A stretch of DNA of 32,808 bases, taken from Streptococcus sp. 121 (GTDB lineage: Bacteria; Bacillota; Bacilli; Lactobacillales; Streptococcaceae). This document shows positions 1 through 8,019 of this stretch, piece by piece; within the stretch, counting starts at the first letter, position 1; every line of letters begins with the position of its first letter. A program made the translations under genes and the position numbers. A model generated the notes under the pieces. That model searched no databases. It was not told where the DNA came from and saw nothing but the letters and a program-made list of their open reading frames with translations. The DNA lies in NCBI RefSeq assembly GCF_016458205.1, contig NZ_JAEMED010000021.1, forward strand, positions 1 to 32,808, given 5' to 3'.

Positions 1-350
1 GCTTTTGTCAAATCGAATTTGGCATTTGTTTTTAGATGCTTCATAAAATTTGGAAGCCGTAACTCTTCAAAAATGTCATCGAAGACCATCCAGCCATAAG
101 ATTTGTCTGGTTCATTCATGGGAGCAAGTAGATCATAGGTAACTTGGATAGTTTTTTCTGGATTTAAAAGGCCAGCTTTAGCCTCCTTCTTCAGTCGATC
201 CAAGATACCTGGTTCACTTTCCTCCATTTCATCAAGCAGACCGTATTTGTGAAGTATTCTTTGTTTTACTTTCCCGTCCTTACGATATCCTTCAACAAGA
301 TAAACATGAGTCCTACCTTCTTTGTTAGTAGTCGTTTTAATAAAAGCCAT
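1..350 (-). CDS. IS1634-family transposase, N-terminal part (cut by window edge)
   Basis: The reverse strand reads open from ATG at 350 to the window edge, giving 116 codons. It begins MAFIKTTTNKEGRTHVYLVE, followed by GYRKDGKVKQRILHKYGLLDE. This N-terminus (short MAxIKT start, LVEGYR, GKVKQR, KYGLL) is what I know from IS1634-type DDE transposases of streptococci and other Firmicutes. The catalytic DDE domain would lie beyond the left edge, so activity cannot be judged. No frameshift is visible in this part. A well-formed promoter sits directly upstream, and the inverted repeat that would mark the element end could not be identified. Family assignment rests on memory of the N-terminal pattern. 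Confidence 0.8.
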   Translation of the reverse strand, partial: MAFIKTTTNKEGRTHVYLVEGYRKDGKVKQRILHKYGLLDEMEESEPGILDRLKKEAKAGLLNPEKTIQVTYDLLAPMNEPDKSYGWMVFDDIFEELRLPNFMKHLKTNAKFDLTK

Positions 351-356
351 ATTTCT

Positions 357-385
357 ATTATATCATACACAACCATATACAACAA
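357..385 (-). promoter_or_regulatory. Promoter of the transposase (TTGTTG-17-TATAAT)
   Basis: On the minus strand, TTGTTG (380-385) and TATAAT (357-362) are separated by 17 bp. Only six bases lie between the -10 box and the ATG at 350, so the expected transcription start falls on or next to the start codon. No Shine-Dalgarno sequence lies between them. This predicts a leaderless transcript. Confidence 0.65.
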
Positions 386-471
386 GTGTTTTGTGCAAAA
401 AATGTTGAAAAAATCCAGTTCTATCAAGCGGTTGAGCTGGATTGCTTACAACACAAAGTGATAAACTCGGG

Positions 472-526
472 ATTATAGCATCTAATACTCTGTGCAGTTC
501 AAAATCTGAACCTTGTTAAACCTCTT
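472..526 (-). repeat. Interspersed 55-bp repeat, copy A
   Basis: The reverse complement of this stretch matches 30047-30101 at 48 of 55 positions without gaps. The conserved core includes AAGAGGTTTAACAA, then GTTCA-N5-TGAAC (a small hairpin), and the copy ends in CTATAAT. A degenerate third match in the opposite orientation lies at about 555-580. The rest of the 351-640 gap holds no recognisable gene. Confidence 0.7.
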
Positions 527-632
527 CTTCAATTCCTAAATTAAGATTCGAGTCAGATTTCAAACTGCTTTGAGTATTCTGATTTTGAAATTAAATTGGT
601 ATAAGAAGCCCTCTGACAATTTTTCCTTTTCC

Positions 633-661
633 TAAAAAGAAAGACTGGGCAGCGCCCAGTC
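633..661 (-). terminator. Terminator of the tex-sprT-pspC operon
   Basis: Perfect 8-bp stem GACTGGGC/GCCCAGTC (643-650 with 654-661) with a three-base loop. On the minus strand it is followed by TTTCTTTTT. It lies 14 bp beyond the stop codon of the PspC-domain gene. Confidence 0.85.
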
Positions 662-674
662 TCGACCTTCTGAC

Positions 675-950
675 CTACCATGTCCAGTCGTCTTCCTCAA
701 TCGGTTCCGCAGTCTTGCGACGGCGACCATCCTTGTAGGTTACTTCATCATCATATTCAATTAAATCTTCTTTATAAGGCAGGATAGCGGAGAGAAGGAT
801 ATAGAGAAATAGGGCCCATCCATCTGTCAGTAACAGGAAGAGCACGTATAGAACCCGGGCTAGAGTCGGATCAATCCGGAATTTATCCGCCAATCCGGCC
901 AATACACCACTTACAATTTTTCCTTTCCGCATTTTATAATACTTGGTCAT
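675..950 (-). CDS. PspC-domain small membrane protein
   Basis: 91-aa protein starting MTKYYKMRKGKIVSGVLAGL. The conserved basic start and GVLAGLADKF-DPTLARVLYV are typical of the PspC (phage-shock-protein C) domain. One long hydrophobic hairpin (about residues 30-58, VLYVLFLLL then LFLYILLSAILP) follows, then an acidic and basic C-terminal tail. The family is thought to act in envelope-stress responses; in streptococci these short versions have no firm function. I chose ATG at 950 because GGAG lies about 8 bases upstream and the family begins here; a longer in-frame start (1109) would overlap the sprT-like gene. It is the last gene of an operon with tex and the sprT-like gene. Confidence 0.85.
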   Translation of the reverse strand: MTKYYKMRKGKIVSGVLAGLADKFRIDPTLARVLYVLFLLLTDGWALFLYILLSAILPYKEDLIEYDDEVTYKDGRRRKTAEPIEEDDWTW

Positions 951-1003
951 GATGATCTCCTCACTTTCTATTGCCATTATAGCAAGTTCCCAGTTCGACT
1001 TCA

Positions 1004-1447
1004 TCAGCCTTGAGGCGGATTTATCTTCTCCATCAAGCGGCCCCCACAAGCGCCACAGCGATAGCGGTCCAGCTGGATGCGCCGTTGACGCTGGAAATGC
1101 TGGCCGCAAACGGAGCAGACATAGGTGTGTCGCTTGCTATTTTTTGGTGGCGGTGCATAGCGCAAGCCATCCACCTCTTTCAACAGGCGCTTAAAATCCG
1201 CGTCCCCATGTCTATAACCCTTTTTTTCAAAATAAAGATGGTAATGGGTCAGCTCATGCCGAACTACCTGACGAAAAACGGCCTCACCATACTCCTCAAG
1301 GATTCTCGGAGCAAATTCCAGATGACCATCTTTCGGAAAAAAGCGGCCGCCCGAAGTGCGAAGCCGCCGATTCCACACGGCCTCATGTCTGAATGGTTTC
1401 CCAAAATCTTCTAGGGAAACTTTTTGAACATAGCTAGTTAGATCCAT
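1004..1447 (-). CDS. SprT-like zinc metalloprotease-fold protein
   Basis: 147-aa protein with the metal-binding HELTH motif (in [16 protein letters not shown], about residues 61-76) of the SprT family. A C-terminal zinc ribbon has two CxxC pairs (CSVCGQ and CGACGG). Size and domain order match the bacterial SprT-like family (YdcK/SprT type). SprT relatives include eukaryotic Spartan, which cleaves DNA-protein crosslinks; the role of the bacterial proteins is not settled. The ATG overlaps the 3' end of tex by 14 bp, so translation is probably coupled. The PspC-domain gene follows. Confidence 0.9.
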   Translation of the reverse strand: MDLTSYVQKVSLEDFGKPFRHEAVWNRRLRTSGGRFFPKDGHLEFAPRILEEYGEAVFRQVVRHELTHYHLYFEKKGYRHGDADFKRLLKEVDGLRYAPPPKNSKRHTYVCSVCGQHFQRQRRIQLDRYRCGACGGRLMEKINPPQG

Positions 1448-3563
1448 TTTCTTCCACCATGGTCAAGCTAATCCGGTTCTGAGGGACCTGTACGTCCAAG
1501 ACCCAAACCGTCACCAAGTCTCCGACAGAAACGACTTGACTTGGATGTTTGACAAAATTTTTACTCAACTGGGTGATGTGAACTAAGCCATCCTCATGAA
1601 CACCAATATCTACAAATGCTCCGAAGTCCACGACATTGCGAACAACACCTTCGAGTTTTTGCCCTGGTTTCAAATCCTTAATATCCAAGACATCTGACCG
1701 CAATTGTGGACCCGCAAAGGAATCCCGTAAATCACGTCCAGGCTTCAACAAATCTTGAATGATATCCTCCAAGGTTAGAGGTCCAACACCCAGTTCATCT
1801 GCCATTTCTGAAATAGAAAGACTGGACAGCTTGCTCTTAGCCGTAACGTCTAGATCTACAATGGCAAGTTTCTCAAAGAGTTTGTTCACCACCGAATAAT
1901 TTTCCGGGTGGACTCCCGTCCGGTCTAAGACATTAGCCGCATCCGGAATCCGCAAGAAACCAGCTGCCTGCTCATAGGCCTTAGCCCCAAGTCTAGGAAC
2001 CTTCTTCAAGTCCTTGCGACTGGTGAAGGCCCCTTCTTCTTGGCGATAGCGGACAATGTTTTCCGTTAAGGTTTTGTTCAAGCCAGAGACATGACTTAAA
2101 AGGGCTGGACTGGCAGTATTAACGTTGACTCCCACTTGGTTCACCACGGTTTCGACCACAAAGTCTAACTGCTCCCGTAATTTTTTCTGGCTCACATCAT
2201 GCTGGTATTGGCCTACACCAATGGATTGGGGGTCAATTTTTACCAACTCTGCCAGAGGATCTTGTAGACGACGGGCAATAGAAATGGCAGACCGCTTCTC
2301 TACCGGTAAATCTGGAAATTCTTGACGAGCCAATTCACTGGCGGAGTACACCGATGCTCCACTTTCGTTGACAATGACATAGGCTACTTCTGGGAAGTCT
2401 TTTAAGACTTCTGCTACAAAGGCTTCACTTTCGCGACTGGCTGTTCCATTTCCGATAGCAATAATCTCGATTTTCCAATCCCTGATGAGTTGGCTCAGAC
2501 GCTTTTTGGCAGCCTCAATTTCAGAGGCCTTAGCGGGTTTAACCGGATAGATAACTTCCGTGGTCTGGAGGTCTCCCAGTTGATCCACAACCGCTAACTT
2601 AGCCCCTGTTCGAAAGGCAGGGTCGAAACCAAGGACCATCTTCCCTTTCAAGGGAGCTGTCAATAATAAGTGGCGGAGATTATCTGAAAAGAGTTCGATG
2701 GCTCCTTCTTCCGCCACTTCCAGCATTTCAGACTTAAGGCGGCGCTCCATGGTAGGAAGCAGACGTTTTTTCAGACTTTCATCGACCACTTGAGCCAACA
2801 AATCCGTTTTTTTGACAAAACGAGCCAAGAAAAAGCGTTGCATCTTGTCTAGCTGGTGATCAAACTTGATGCGAAGGACTCCAAGTTTTTCACCTCGATT
2901 CAGGGCCAAAAGTCTGTGAGGTGGGAGACTTGCAAGACTTTCTGAAAAGTCATAGTAGTTTTCAAAGACTTGCTTGGGATCTTTTTCCTCATCTTTCAAC
3001 TGACTGGTAAGGGTCGAGTTGTCACGGACTTCTTGGTAGAGCCAGGAACGGAGACCATGATTTTCAGAAATAGCTTCAATGGCAATTTCCTTGGCTCCTT
3101 CAATGGCCGCCGACGCTGTTGGATAGGCCTCAGAAGTCAAAGGTTCTGCCGCAGCTTTCAGATTGTCTGCACCTTGAAAAATCAAACGTGTGAGCGGAGA
3201 TAAACCAGCTTCGCGAGCTAGACTGGCCTTGGTTTGTTTTTTCTCCTTATAGGGAAGGTAAAGCTCCTCCAATTCCGTCATTTTTTCAGCTGCTTCAATA
3301 GCGGACTGAAGTTCTGGAGTTAATTTTCCTTGTTCTTCAATTTTACCCAGGATGGTTGCTTTTCGTTCGTCCAAGGCTGTCAGACTCGCCATTCGATCCG
3401 CAATGGTCTTAATTTCCACTTCATCCAACCCTTTTGTTTTATCCTTCCGATAACGAGCAATAAAGGGAATGGTTGCTCCTTCAGCAAGGAGGTCCAAAAC
3501 AGTTTGGACCTGGGTTTGGGTAATCGTTAATTCTTCTGCAATTCTTGTGATATTTTTATCCAT
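1434..3563 (-). CDS. tex: Tex, S1-domain RNA-binding transcription accessory protein
   Basis: 709-aa protein starting [20 protein letters not shown], the usual Tex start. In order it has the N-terminal Tex helical domain (to about residue 190), a YqgF/RNase H-like domain ([19 protein letters not shown], about 310-330), a helix-hairpin-helix region ([17 protein letters not shown]) and a C-terminal S1 domain ([20 protein letters not shown]). Tex binds nucleic acid and affects transcription, and is linked to toxin expression and stress tolerance in other species. I rejected the longer in-frame start at 3725 because it would run through the terminator at 3602-3625 and into the upstream gene. The Shine-Dalgarno before ATG 3563 (AAGG) is short and close. 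First gene of the tex-sprT-pspC operon. Confidence 0.95.
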   Translation of the reverse strand: MDKNITRIAEELTITQTQVQTVLDLLAEGATIPFIARYRKDKTKGLDEVEIKTIADRMASLTALDERKATILGKIEEQGKLTPELQSAIEAAEKMTELEELYLPYKEKKQTKASLAREAGLSPLTRLIFQGADNLKAAAEPLTSEAYPTASAAIEGAKEIAIEAISENHGLRSWLYQEVRDNSTLTSQLKDEEKDPKQVFENYYDFSESLASLPPHRLLALNRGEKLGVLRIKFDHQLDKMQRFFLARFVKKTDLLAQVVDESLKKRLLPTMERRLKSEMLEVAEEGAIELFSDNLRHLLLTAPLKGKMVLGFDPAFRTGAKLAVVDQLGDLQTTEVIYPVKPAKASEIEAAKKRLSQLIRDWKIEIIAIGNGTASRESEAFVAEVLKDFPEVAYVIVNESGASVYSASELARQEFPDLPVEKRSAISIARRLQDPLAELVKIDPQSIGVGQYQHDVSQKKLREQLDFVVETVVNQVGVNVNTASPALLSHVSGLNKTLTENIVRYRQEEGAFTSRKDLKKVPRLGAKAYEQAAGFLRIPDAANVLDRTGVHPENYSVVNKLFEKLAIVDLDVTAKSKLSSLSISEMADELGVGPLTLEDIIQDLLKPGRDLRDSFAGPQLRSDVLDIKDLKPGQKLEGVVRNVVDFGAFVDIGVHEDGLVHITQLSKNFVKHPSQVVSVGDLVTVWVLDVQVPQNRISLTMVEENGSN

Positions 3564-3601
3564 AACCTTAAGTATAGCATAGGCTGGGTGGTTTGGGCAT
3601 G

Positions 3602-3625
3602 AAAAAACGACCCAAGTTCGGGTCG
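3602..3625 (-). terminator. Terminator of the nucleotidyltransferase cassette
   Basis: Stem CGACCC/GGGTCG (3608-3613 with 3620-3625). On the minus strand it is followed by six T. It separates the upstream two-gene cassette from tex. Confidence 0.8.
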
Positions 3626-3679
3626 CTAACTTTAAAAAAATCTCTGTAGCTTTTCCTGATTTTCCACAAAAAAAGCTCT

Positions 3680-4189
3680 CTAGCCATTCCAATCCATACG
3701 CATAACTGAATCCTTCAAGTAGCACAGAAAATCCATATTCTCAAATCCTAACTCTTTCAATGCTCGGAAGGTTTCAAAAGGAGAAGTCATTTTCTCCATT
3801 TTAATAATTTTACCAATATCAAGCACATCTTGTTCACGAGAGCTCATAATCTTCATCCCCATCACATAGGTTAGGGGAACAATATATACAGTTAAAGATT
3901 GAAAAGAGTATAATAATTCACAGATCTCAAGATCCGGGGCCGGGTTTAAATTGGCCACCTCATTATTTAACCACTGTTCCTCACGCGTATTAATATGAAA
4001 AAGTTTCCCAATTTTTGCAATAATCCTATTTATTTCGTGTGATTCCTCATAGAATGCATCCACATCTTGCGTTGCTCGAAGACCATGGTATTCAAGTACA
4101 AAACCTCCAACACAGATAATTGATAAATCGAGATTAGCTTGGGTTAATTCTTGATCTAGAGCTTGGAAAACTACTTTCATTTTATCCAT
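3680..4189 (-). CDS. DUF6036-like minimal nucleotidyltransferase
   Basis: 169-aa soluble protein. Near the N-terminus it has a nucleotidyltransferase-like signature: GGF (28-30), then HGLRATQDVDAFYEE with the acidic pair D42 and D44. This matches minimal NTase-fold proteins such as DUF6036 and AbiEii-like families, which often act as toxins in toxin-antitoxin or abortive-infection pairs. The third catalytic acidic residue is not obvious; the SREQDVLDIGKI segment (about 113-124) is a candidate. The gene overlaps the preceding small gene by 8 bp, so the two are surely co-translated. The pair is AT-rich and sits between the core genes tex and zwf, suggesting acquisition. Substrate and toxicity are unknown; a non-toxin nucleotidyltransferase is equally possible. 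Confidence 0.65.
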   Translation of the reverse strand: MDKMKVVFQALDQELTQANLDLSIICVGGFVLEYHGLRATQDVDAFYEESHEINRIIAKIGKLFHINTREEQWLNNEVANLNPAPDLEICELLYSFQSLTVYIVPLTYVMGMKIMSSREQDVLDIGKIIKMEKMTSPFETFRALKELGFENMDFLCYLKDSVMRMDWNG

Positions 4190-4466
4190 GCTTATACTTC
4201 TCCATTAAATGTCGCACATTGTTTAAGGGACTTTTTTTATTCAAAGCAACGATATAATCATGAGTTGGAGAACCTATTGAAACTGCCTGTTGTAAACTAA
4301 CCTTTTGAAAATTCGTTAAGCTTTCAGATTCAATTAATCTCTGAACATCTTCTGCAGTTAAATAAGTGGAAGCCTCAAAAATGACTTTTCTAAGATATCG
4401 AAACCAATGAGCAGTATTAAAACGAGAGTTTTCTGCAGCCTTCACCATATATTCATACCAATCCAT
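4182..4466 (-). CDS. Unrecognised small protein paired with the nucleotidyltransferase
   Basis: 94 aa from the chosen start (MDWYEYMVKAAENSRFNTAH), ending NVRHLMEKYKHG. No domain recognised; it looks helical and soluble, without signal or membrane segment. I chose ATG at 4466 because AAGGAG lies 6 bases upstream. An in-frame ATG at 4526 would give 114 aa, and its extra residues (MKVGKAIELAILKYEGKEL) also look protein-like, but no good ribosome site precedes it. The gene overlaps the nucleotidyltransferase by 8 bp and precedes it, the order often seen for antitoxin then toxin. Antitoxin or accessory role is inference. Confidence 0.6.
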   Translation of the reverse strand: MDWYEYMVKAAENSRFNTAHWFRYLRKVIFEASTYLTAEDVQRLIESESLTNFQKVSLQQAVSIGSPTHDYIVALNKKSPLNNVRHLMEKYKHG

Positions 4467-4615
4467 ACACAACTCCTTTCCCTCATATTTAAGAATTGCC
4501 AATTCTATTGCTTTTCCCACTTTCATACTATCAAAAAAAAAGGATTCTTTCCAATATAAACTGACTCCTTTTGATGATTTAGCCGACTCTTAGTCCTGTT
4601 TCATCTACCTCAATA

Positions 4616-4624
4616 TGGTATAAT
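4616..4624 (+). promoter_or_regulatory. Extended -10 promoter of zwf
   Basis: TGGTATAAT, a perfect extended -10 (TGnTATAAT), ends 27 bases before the zwf ATG. No clear -35 box is seen 17 bp upstream. AGAGG serves as the ribosome site. Confidence 0.65.
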
Positions 4625-4651
4625 TTTAAAAAACACAGAAAGAGGTTCCCT

Positions 4652-6076
4652 ATGCCTGCCAAAGCTATCATTACTATTTTTGGTGCCAGCGGAGATCTGG
4701 CCAAGCGTAAGCTGTATCCAGCCCTATTTCGTCTCTTCAAAGCTGGAAAACTAGCAGACAATTTCGCCGTTATTGGAGCGTCTCGCCGTCCTTGGTCCAA
4801 AGAAGAATATGAAGCAGTTGTTTTGGAATCCATTCAAGATTTAGTGACAGAACAAGCTCAAGCTCAAGAATTTGCTTCTCGTTTTTACTACCAAAGTCAC
4901 GATGTGACCAATGTAGCAGATTATCAGAATATCCGAGCTCTCCAAAGCCAGCTCAATGATCGTTACCGGGCAGAAAATAACAAACTCTTCTTCCTCTCCA
5001 TGTCTCCACGGTTCTTTGGAACCATCGCCAAACACCTTAAATCCGAGAGCATCATCGATGGACTTGGTTTTGAACACCTCATTATCGAGAAACCTTTTGG
5101 AACCGATTTAGAATCTGCTTGTGTGCTCAACGAGGAACTGATGGATTCCTTCCGTGAAGATCAGATCTTCCGGATTGACCATTATCTAGGCAAGGAGATG
5201 GTCGAAAACATTTATGCTATGCGGTTCGCCAACCCCATTATCGATCGCATCTGGGATCGCCACTCCATTCACAACATCCAGATTACACTAGCCGAGCAGC
5301 TAGGTGTTGAAGAGCGCGGAGATTATTATGACCAATCCGGCGCCCTTCGGGATATGGTTCAAAACCATGCCCTACAGATTTTGTCCCTTTTAACCATGGA
5401 TAAACCCCATTCCTTCAGCAAGCATGATATCCGGGCAGAAAAGGTCAAGGTCTTCCAATCCTTGAAGAAGCCTGGTGTAAAAGAGCTAGCCAGCCACTTT
5501 GTACGGGGACAATACACCGCTAACCAGGATTTAGCAGGCTATCGCGAAGAGCCTAAAGTAAATCCAGAATCCATGACCGAGACTTACTTCGCCGGTGTCT
5601 TCTTTATCGACAGCGACCGTTTCCGCAATGTCCCTATGTTTATCCGCACCGGTAAACGCTTGGCTGAAAAGGCTACACGAGTGGATATTGTCTTTAAACA
5701 AGAACAGACCATTTTCAATGAGAGTTTAGAACCAAACATTTTAACCCTCTACATCCAACCTGAAGAGGGCATCTCCTTGCGCTTCAACCAAAAAGAACCT
5801 GGCTATGATTTCAAGATTGTTCCTCAAGCCATCACTTCTTTCGACCGAGCTGAAGGACCTGAAGGCTATGAGAAACTGATTTTCGAAGCCCTTCAAAGCA
5901 ATTCATCCAACTTCAGCCACTGGCATGAAGTGAAGGCCAGCTGGAAGTTGATCGACAAAATCGAACAAAGCTGGCGCGAGGACCAAAGTCCCCTCCACTT
6001 CTACCCAGCCGGTTCCCATGGACCCGAAGCTGCAGACAAGCTTCTTGCCCAATTTGATGCCAAATGGATTTGGTAA
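4652..6076 (+). CDS. zwf: Glucose-6-phosphate 1-dehydrogenase
   Basis: 474-aa enzyme converting glucose 6-phosphate and NADP+ to 6-phosphogluconolactone and NADPH, the entry step of the oxidative pentose phosphate pathway. The N-terminal nucleotide-binding motif GASGDLAKRKL is at 11-21, EKPFG at 146-150, and the substrate-binding/catalytic signature RIDHYLGKE at 174-182. Length is close to the usual 480-500 aa. It is transcribed alone from its own extended -10 promoter and ends in a strong terminator. The last 164 bp overlap a convergent membrane-protein ORF. NADPH from this step could feed the SpNOX-like enzyme encoded elsewhere in the window, but no genetic link is visible. Confidence 0.96.
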   Translation: MPAKAIITIFGASGDLAKRKLYPALFRLFKAGKLADNFAVIGASRRPWSKEEYEAVVLESIQDLVTEQAQAQEFASRFYYQSHDVTNVADYQNIRALQSQLNDRYRAENNKLFFLSMSPRFFGTIAKHLKSESIIDGLGFEHLIIEKPFGTDLESACVLNEELMDSFREDQIFRIDHYLGKEMVENIYAMRFANPIIDRIWDRHSIHNIQITLAEQLGVEERGDYYDQSGALRDMVQNHALQILSLLTMDKPHSFSKHDIRAEKVKVFQSLKKPGVKELASHFVRGQYTANQDLAGYREEPKVNPESMTETYFAGVFFIDSDRFRNVPMFIRTGKRLAEKATRVDIVFKQEQTIFNESLEPNILTLYIQPEEGISLRFNQKEPGYDFKIVPQAITSFDRAEGPEGYEKLIFEALQSNSSNFSHWHEVKASWKLIDKIEQSWREDQSPLHFYPAGSHGPEAADKLLAQFDAKWIW

Positions 6077-6635
6077 TCGCAAAAGGATTCGCGCTGCGAA
6101 TCCTTTTTAAAATCGTATCCTCTTTGGTTTTATACAAAATAATGCCGACCCAAACGGAGATTAAGGAAGGGAGGACTAGTAAAGTCAAAACACTGGGGTG
6201 CGTTAGATCCCACTTTCCAAATTCACTAGCGGATAATTCCGCCAGTTTTAAAAAGCTGTTCAAATTGTTAAAAAGGTCCTGATAAACCGTCACATAAATC
6301 AAGAGCCACTGGATAATGTATTCACAAAGGGTTTGTACCTGGTTCGAGATGGAAAAGGTGGGGAAAAACCAACGATTGATCCAGTAGAGAATAAAACCAT
6401 TGAGAACCGCCAGTAACAAGACCACCACAAACAATGAACTTCCTGAATCTAACAAAACAAGGGATACGTCTGAAATGGCAATGAGAAAAGCAAACAGCGT
6501 AAATAAGATCATTCCAATGAAGGCTTCACCTGCCACCAGTAACAATGCCTTGAAAAGATTAAAACGCTTGCCTTTCTCCAAGTTCGCCAGGTAACCTGAA
6601 AAAGCAAATAAGAGTAAGAGGCCTAGGAGTGCCAT
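5913..6635 (-). CDS. Multi-pass membrane protein of unknown function, ORF running into antisense zwf
   Basis: ORF of 240 aa. Residues 1 to about 175 look like a real membrane protein with about five hydrophobic segments (MALLGLLLLFAFSGYL, LLLVAGEAFIGMILFTLFA, LFVVVLLLAVLNGFILYW, IIQWLLIYVTVY, VLTLLVLPSLISVWVGIIL). The start at 6635 has a GGAG ribosome site. From about residue 180 (KRIRSANPF) the reading frame passes through the zwf terminator hairpin and then reads antisense to zwf with a composition unlike a membrane protein. A one-base shift near 6110 would bring a TAA into frame just before the hairpin, so the native end may be about residue 178 and the present stop may have been lost by indel. 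Function not recognised. It lies downstream of ftsY on the same strand. Confidence 0.6.
   Translation of the reverse strand: MALLGLLLLFAFSGYLANLEKGKRFNLFKALLLVAGEAFIGMILFTLFAFLIAISDVSLVLLDSGSSLFVVVLLLAVLNGFILYWINRWFFPTFSISNQVQTLCEYIIQWLLIYVTVYQDLFNNLNSFLKLAELSASEFGKWDLTHPSVLTLLVLPSLISVWVGIILYKTKEDTILKRIRSANPFAITKSIWHQIGQEACLQLRVHGNRLGRSGGDFGPRASFVRFCRSTSSWPSLHASG
6085..6108 (+). terminator. zwf terminator
   Basis: Perfect 8-bp stem GGATTCGC/GCGAATCC (6085-6092 with 6096-6103) followed by TTTTT. On the minus strand only four T follow, so it would be a weaker terminator for the convergent membrane gene, whose ORF it interrupts. Confidence 0.85.
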
Positions 6636-6663
6636 CTAAAGTCTCCAATCTATCACATCTACC

Positions 6664-6697
6664 AAAAAGTGAAGGCTGGTACACCAAGGTCCAGCCT
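6664..6697 (-). terminator. ftsY terminator
   Basis: Stem AGGCTGG/CCAGCCT (6673-6679 with 6691-6697) followed on the minus strand by TCACTTTTT. It lies between ftsY and the membrane-protein gene. The tract is imperfect, so some readthrough is likely. Confidence 0.65.
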
Positions 6698-6732
6698 CAT
6701 ATTAGATAAACCGAATTCCGTCAGAAATAACC

Positions 6733-8019
6733 TTAGTCAATGTCCGACACAAAAACGCCATCCAAGAGGGAACGCATAAATTGTTCAGACTTGAAGTCAC
6801 CAATATCGTCCAATTTTTCCCCAAAACCAATTAGTTTAACGGGAATATCCAATTCTTGACGAATCGCTAGCACAACGCCACCGCGGGCGGTACCATCGAT
6901 TTTGGTGAGGACAATCCCTGTCACCGGGGTAATCTTCGAGAATTCTTTAGCTTGGACTAAAGCGTTTTGCCCTGTTGAAGCATCCAAGGATAGGAGGGTT
7001 TCATGTGGCGCATCTGGAACCACGCGCTTGATAATCCGACCAATTTTTTCCAACTCAGCCATCAGATTGTCTTTATTTTGTAAGCGACCAGCTGTGTCAA
7101 TCAGAAGTACATCAACTTCCTCAGCTTGGGCTCGCTCCAAGCCATCATAAACGACGCTGGCGGGATCACTTTTTTCAGGTCCTGTTACAACCGGAACATC
7201 GACGCGGTTACCCCATTCAACCAACTGAGCCACAGCTCCGGCGCGGAAGGTATCCGCTGCCACCAACATGACCTTACGACCTTCTTCTTTATAGCGATAG
7301 GCCAATTTTCCAATGGAGGTGGTTTTCCCGACTCCATTGACACCTACAAAGAGCATGACAGTAAGACCTTCTTGGAAGTTGATTTCTTCTTCGTAATGGC
7401 CATCTTTATCATAGATGTCTACTAATTTTTCAATGATGACCCGGCGAAGATCTTCCGGTTTTTTGGCATTTTCCAGACGTGCTTCTTGACGAAGGTCTTC
7501 CGTTAATTGCGTTGCGACCTGGACACCGACATCACTGGTAATCAAGAGCTCCTCTAATTCCTCAAAGAACTCCTCATCCACCGCTCGGAAATTGGCAAAG
7601 AAAGCATTGAGGCTTTCCAAGAAACCTGAGCGGGTTTTCTGCAAGCTTCGATTGTACTTTTCAGCCTCGGTTTCCCGACGTTTGCGGACTTCTTCCAAGG
7701 CCTCCTGAAATTGTTCTTCCTCAACCTTGCGGCTAGCCGCATCCAGTTGAGCGCGCATTTGTACGTAGTAATCTGGTAAGGTGTCGGCTGTTACCTTTTC
7801 AACTTCTGAAGTCATTTCTTCAGAGTCTGACTCAGAAACTTCTTCGACCTGACTCTCCATTAAGTCTTCAGATTCAGTTTTTTCTTCAGTGGGCAACTCA
7901 GATTCAGATGCCATTTCCGCTTCGTCTGTCTCGACCGCCTCACTTGCCACTGTCTCTTCAACTTCTTCCTCAACTGGTTCCTTTTTCTCAACTCCAAATA
8001 GGCGATCAAATAGCCCCAT
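6733..8019 (-). CDS. ftsY: FtsY, signal recognition particle receptor
   Basis: 428-aa SRP receptor GTPase that docks SRP-ribosome complexes at the membrane for co-translational insertion. Residues 1 to about 80 form a very acidic, Glu/Ser-rich A domain. The helical N domain follows (about 110-200), then the GTPase G domain with GVNGVGKT (226-233), DTFRAGA (256-262), DTAGR (308-312) and TKID (372-375). The ATG has AAGGAG upstream, lies within the last codons of the preceding HAD gene (14-bp overlap) and is the last gene of the cof-cof-ftsY operon. Confidence 0.97.
   Translation of the reverse strand: MGLFDRLFGVEKKEPVEEEVEETVASEAVETDEAEMASESELPTEEKTESEDLMESQVEEVSESDSEEMTSEVEKVTADTLPDYYVQMRAQLDAASRKVEEEQFQEALEEVRKRRETEAEKYNRSLQKTRSGFLESLNAFFANFRAVDEEFFEELEELLITSDVGVQVATQLTEDLRQEARLENAKKPEDLRRVIIEKLVDIYDKDGHYEEEINFQEGLTVMLFVGVNGVGKTTSIGKLAYRYKEEGRKVMLVAADTFRAGAVAQLVEWGNRVDVPVVTGPEKSDPASVVYDGLERAQAEEVDVLLIDTAGRLQNKDNLMAELEKIGRIIKRVVPDAPHETLLSLDASTGQNALVQAKEFSKITPVTGIVLTKIDGTARGGVVLAIRQELDIPVKLIGFGEKLDDIGDFKSEQFMRSLLDGVFVSDID

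Noticed and set aside
249-461. 70-aa plus-strand ORF over the transposase start
   Set aside because: Antisense to the transposase N-terminus and its promoter, with no ribosome site.
943-1414. Plus-strand ORFs of 83 and 134 aa
   Set aside because: Antisense shadows of the sprT-like gene.
4579-4833. 84-aa minus-strand ORF at the zwf start
   Set aside because: Overlaps the zwf promoter and 5' end in antisense; no family-like sequence.
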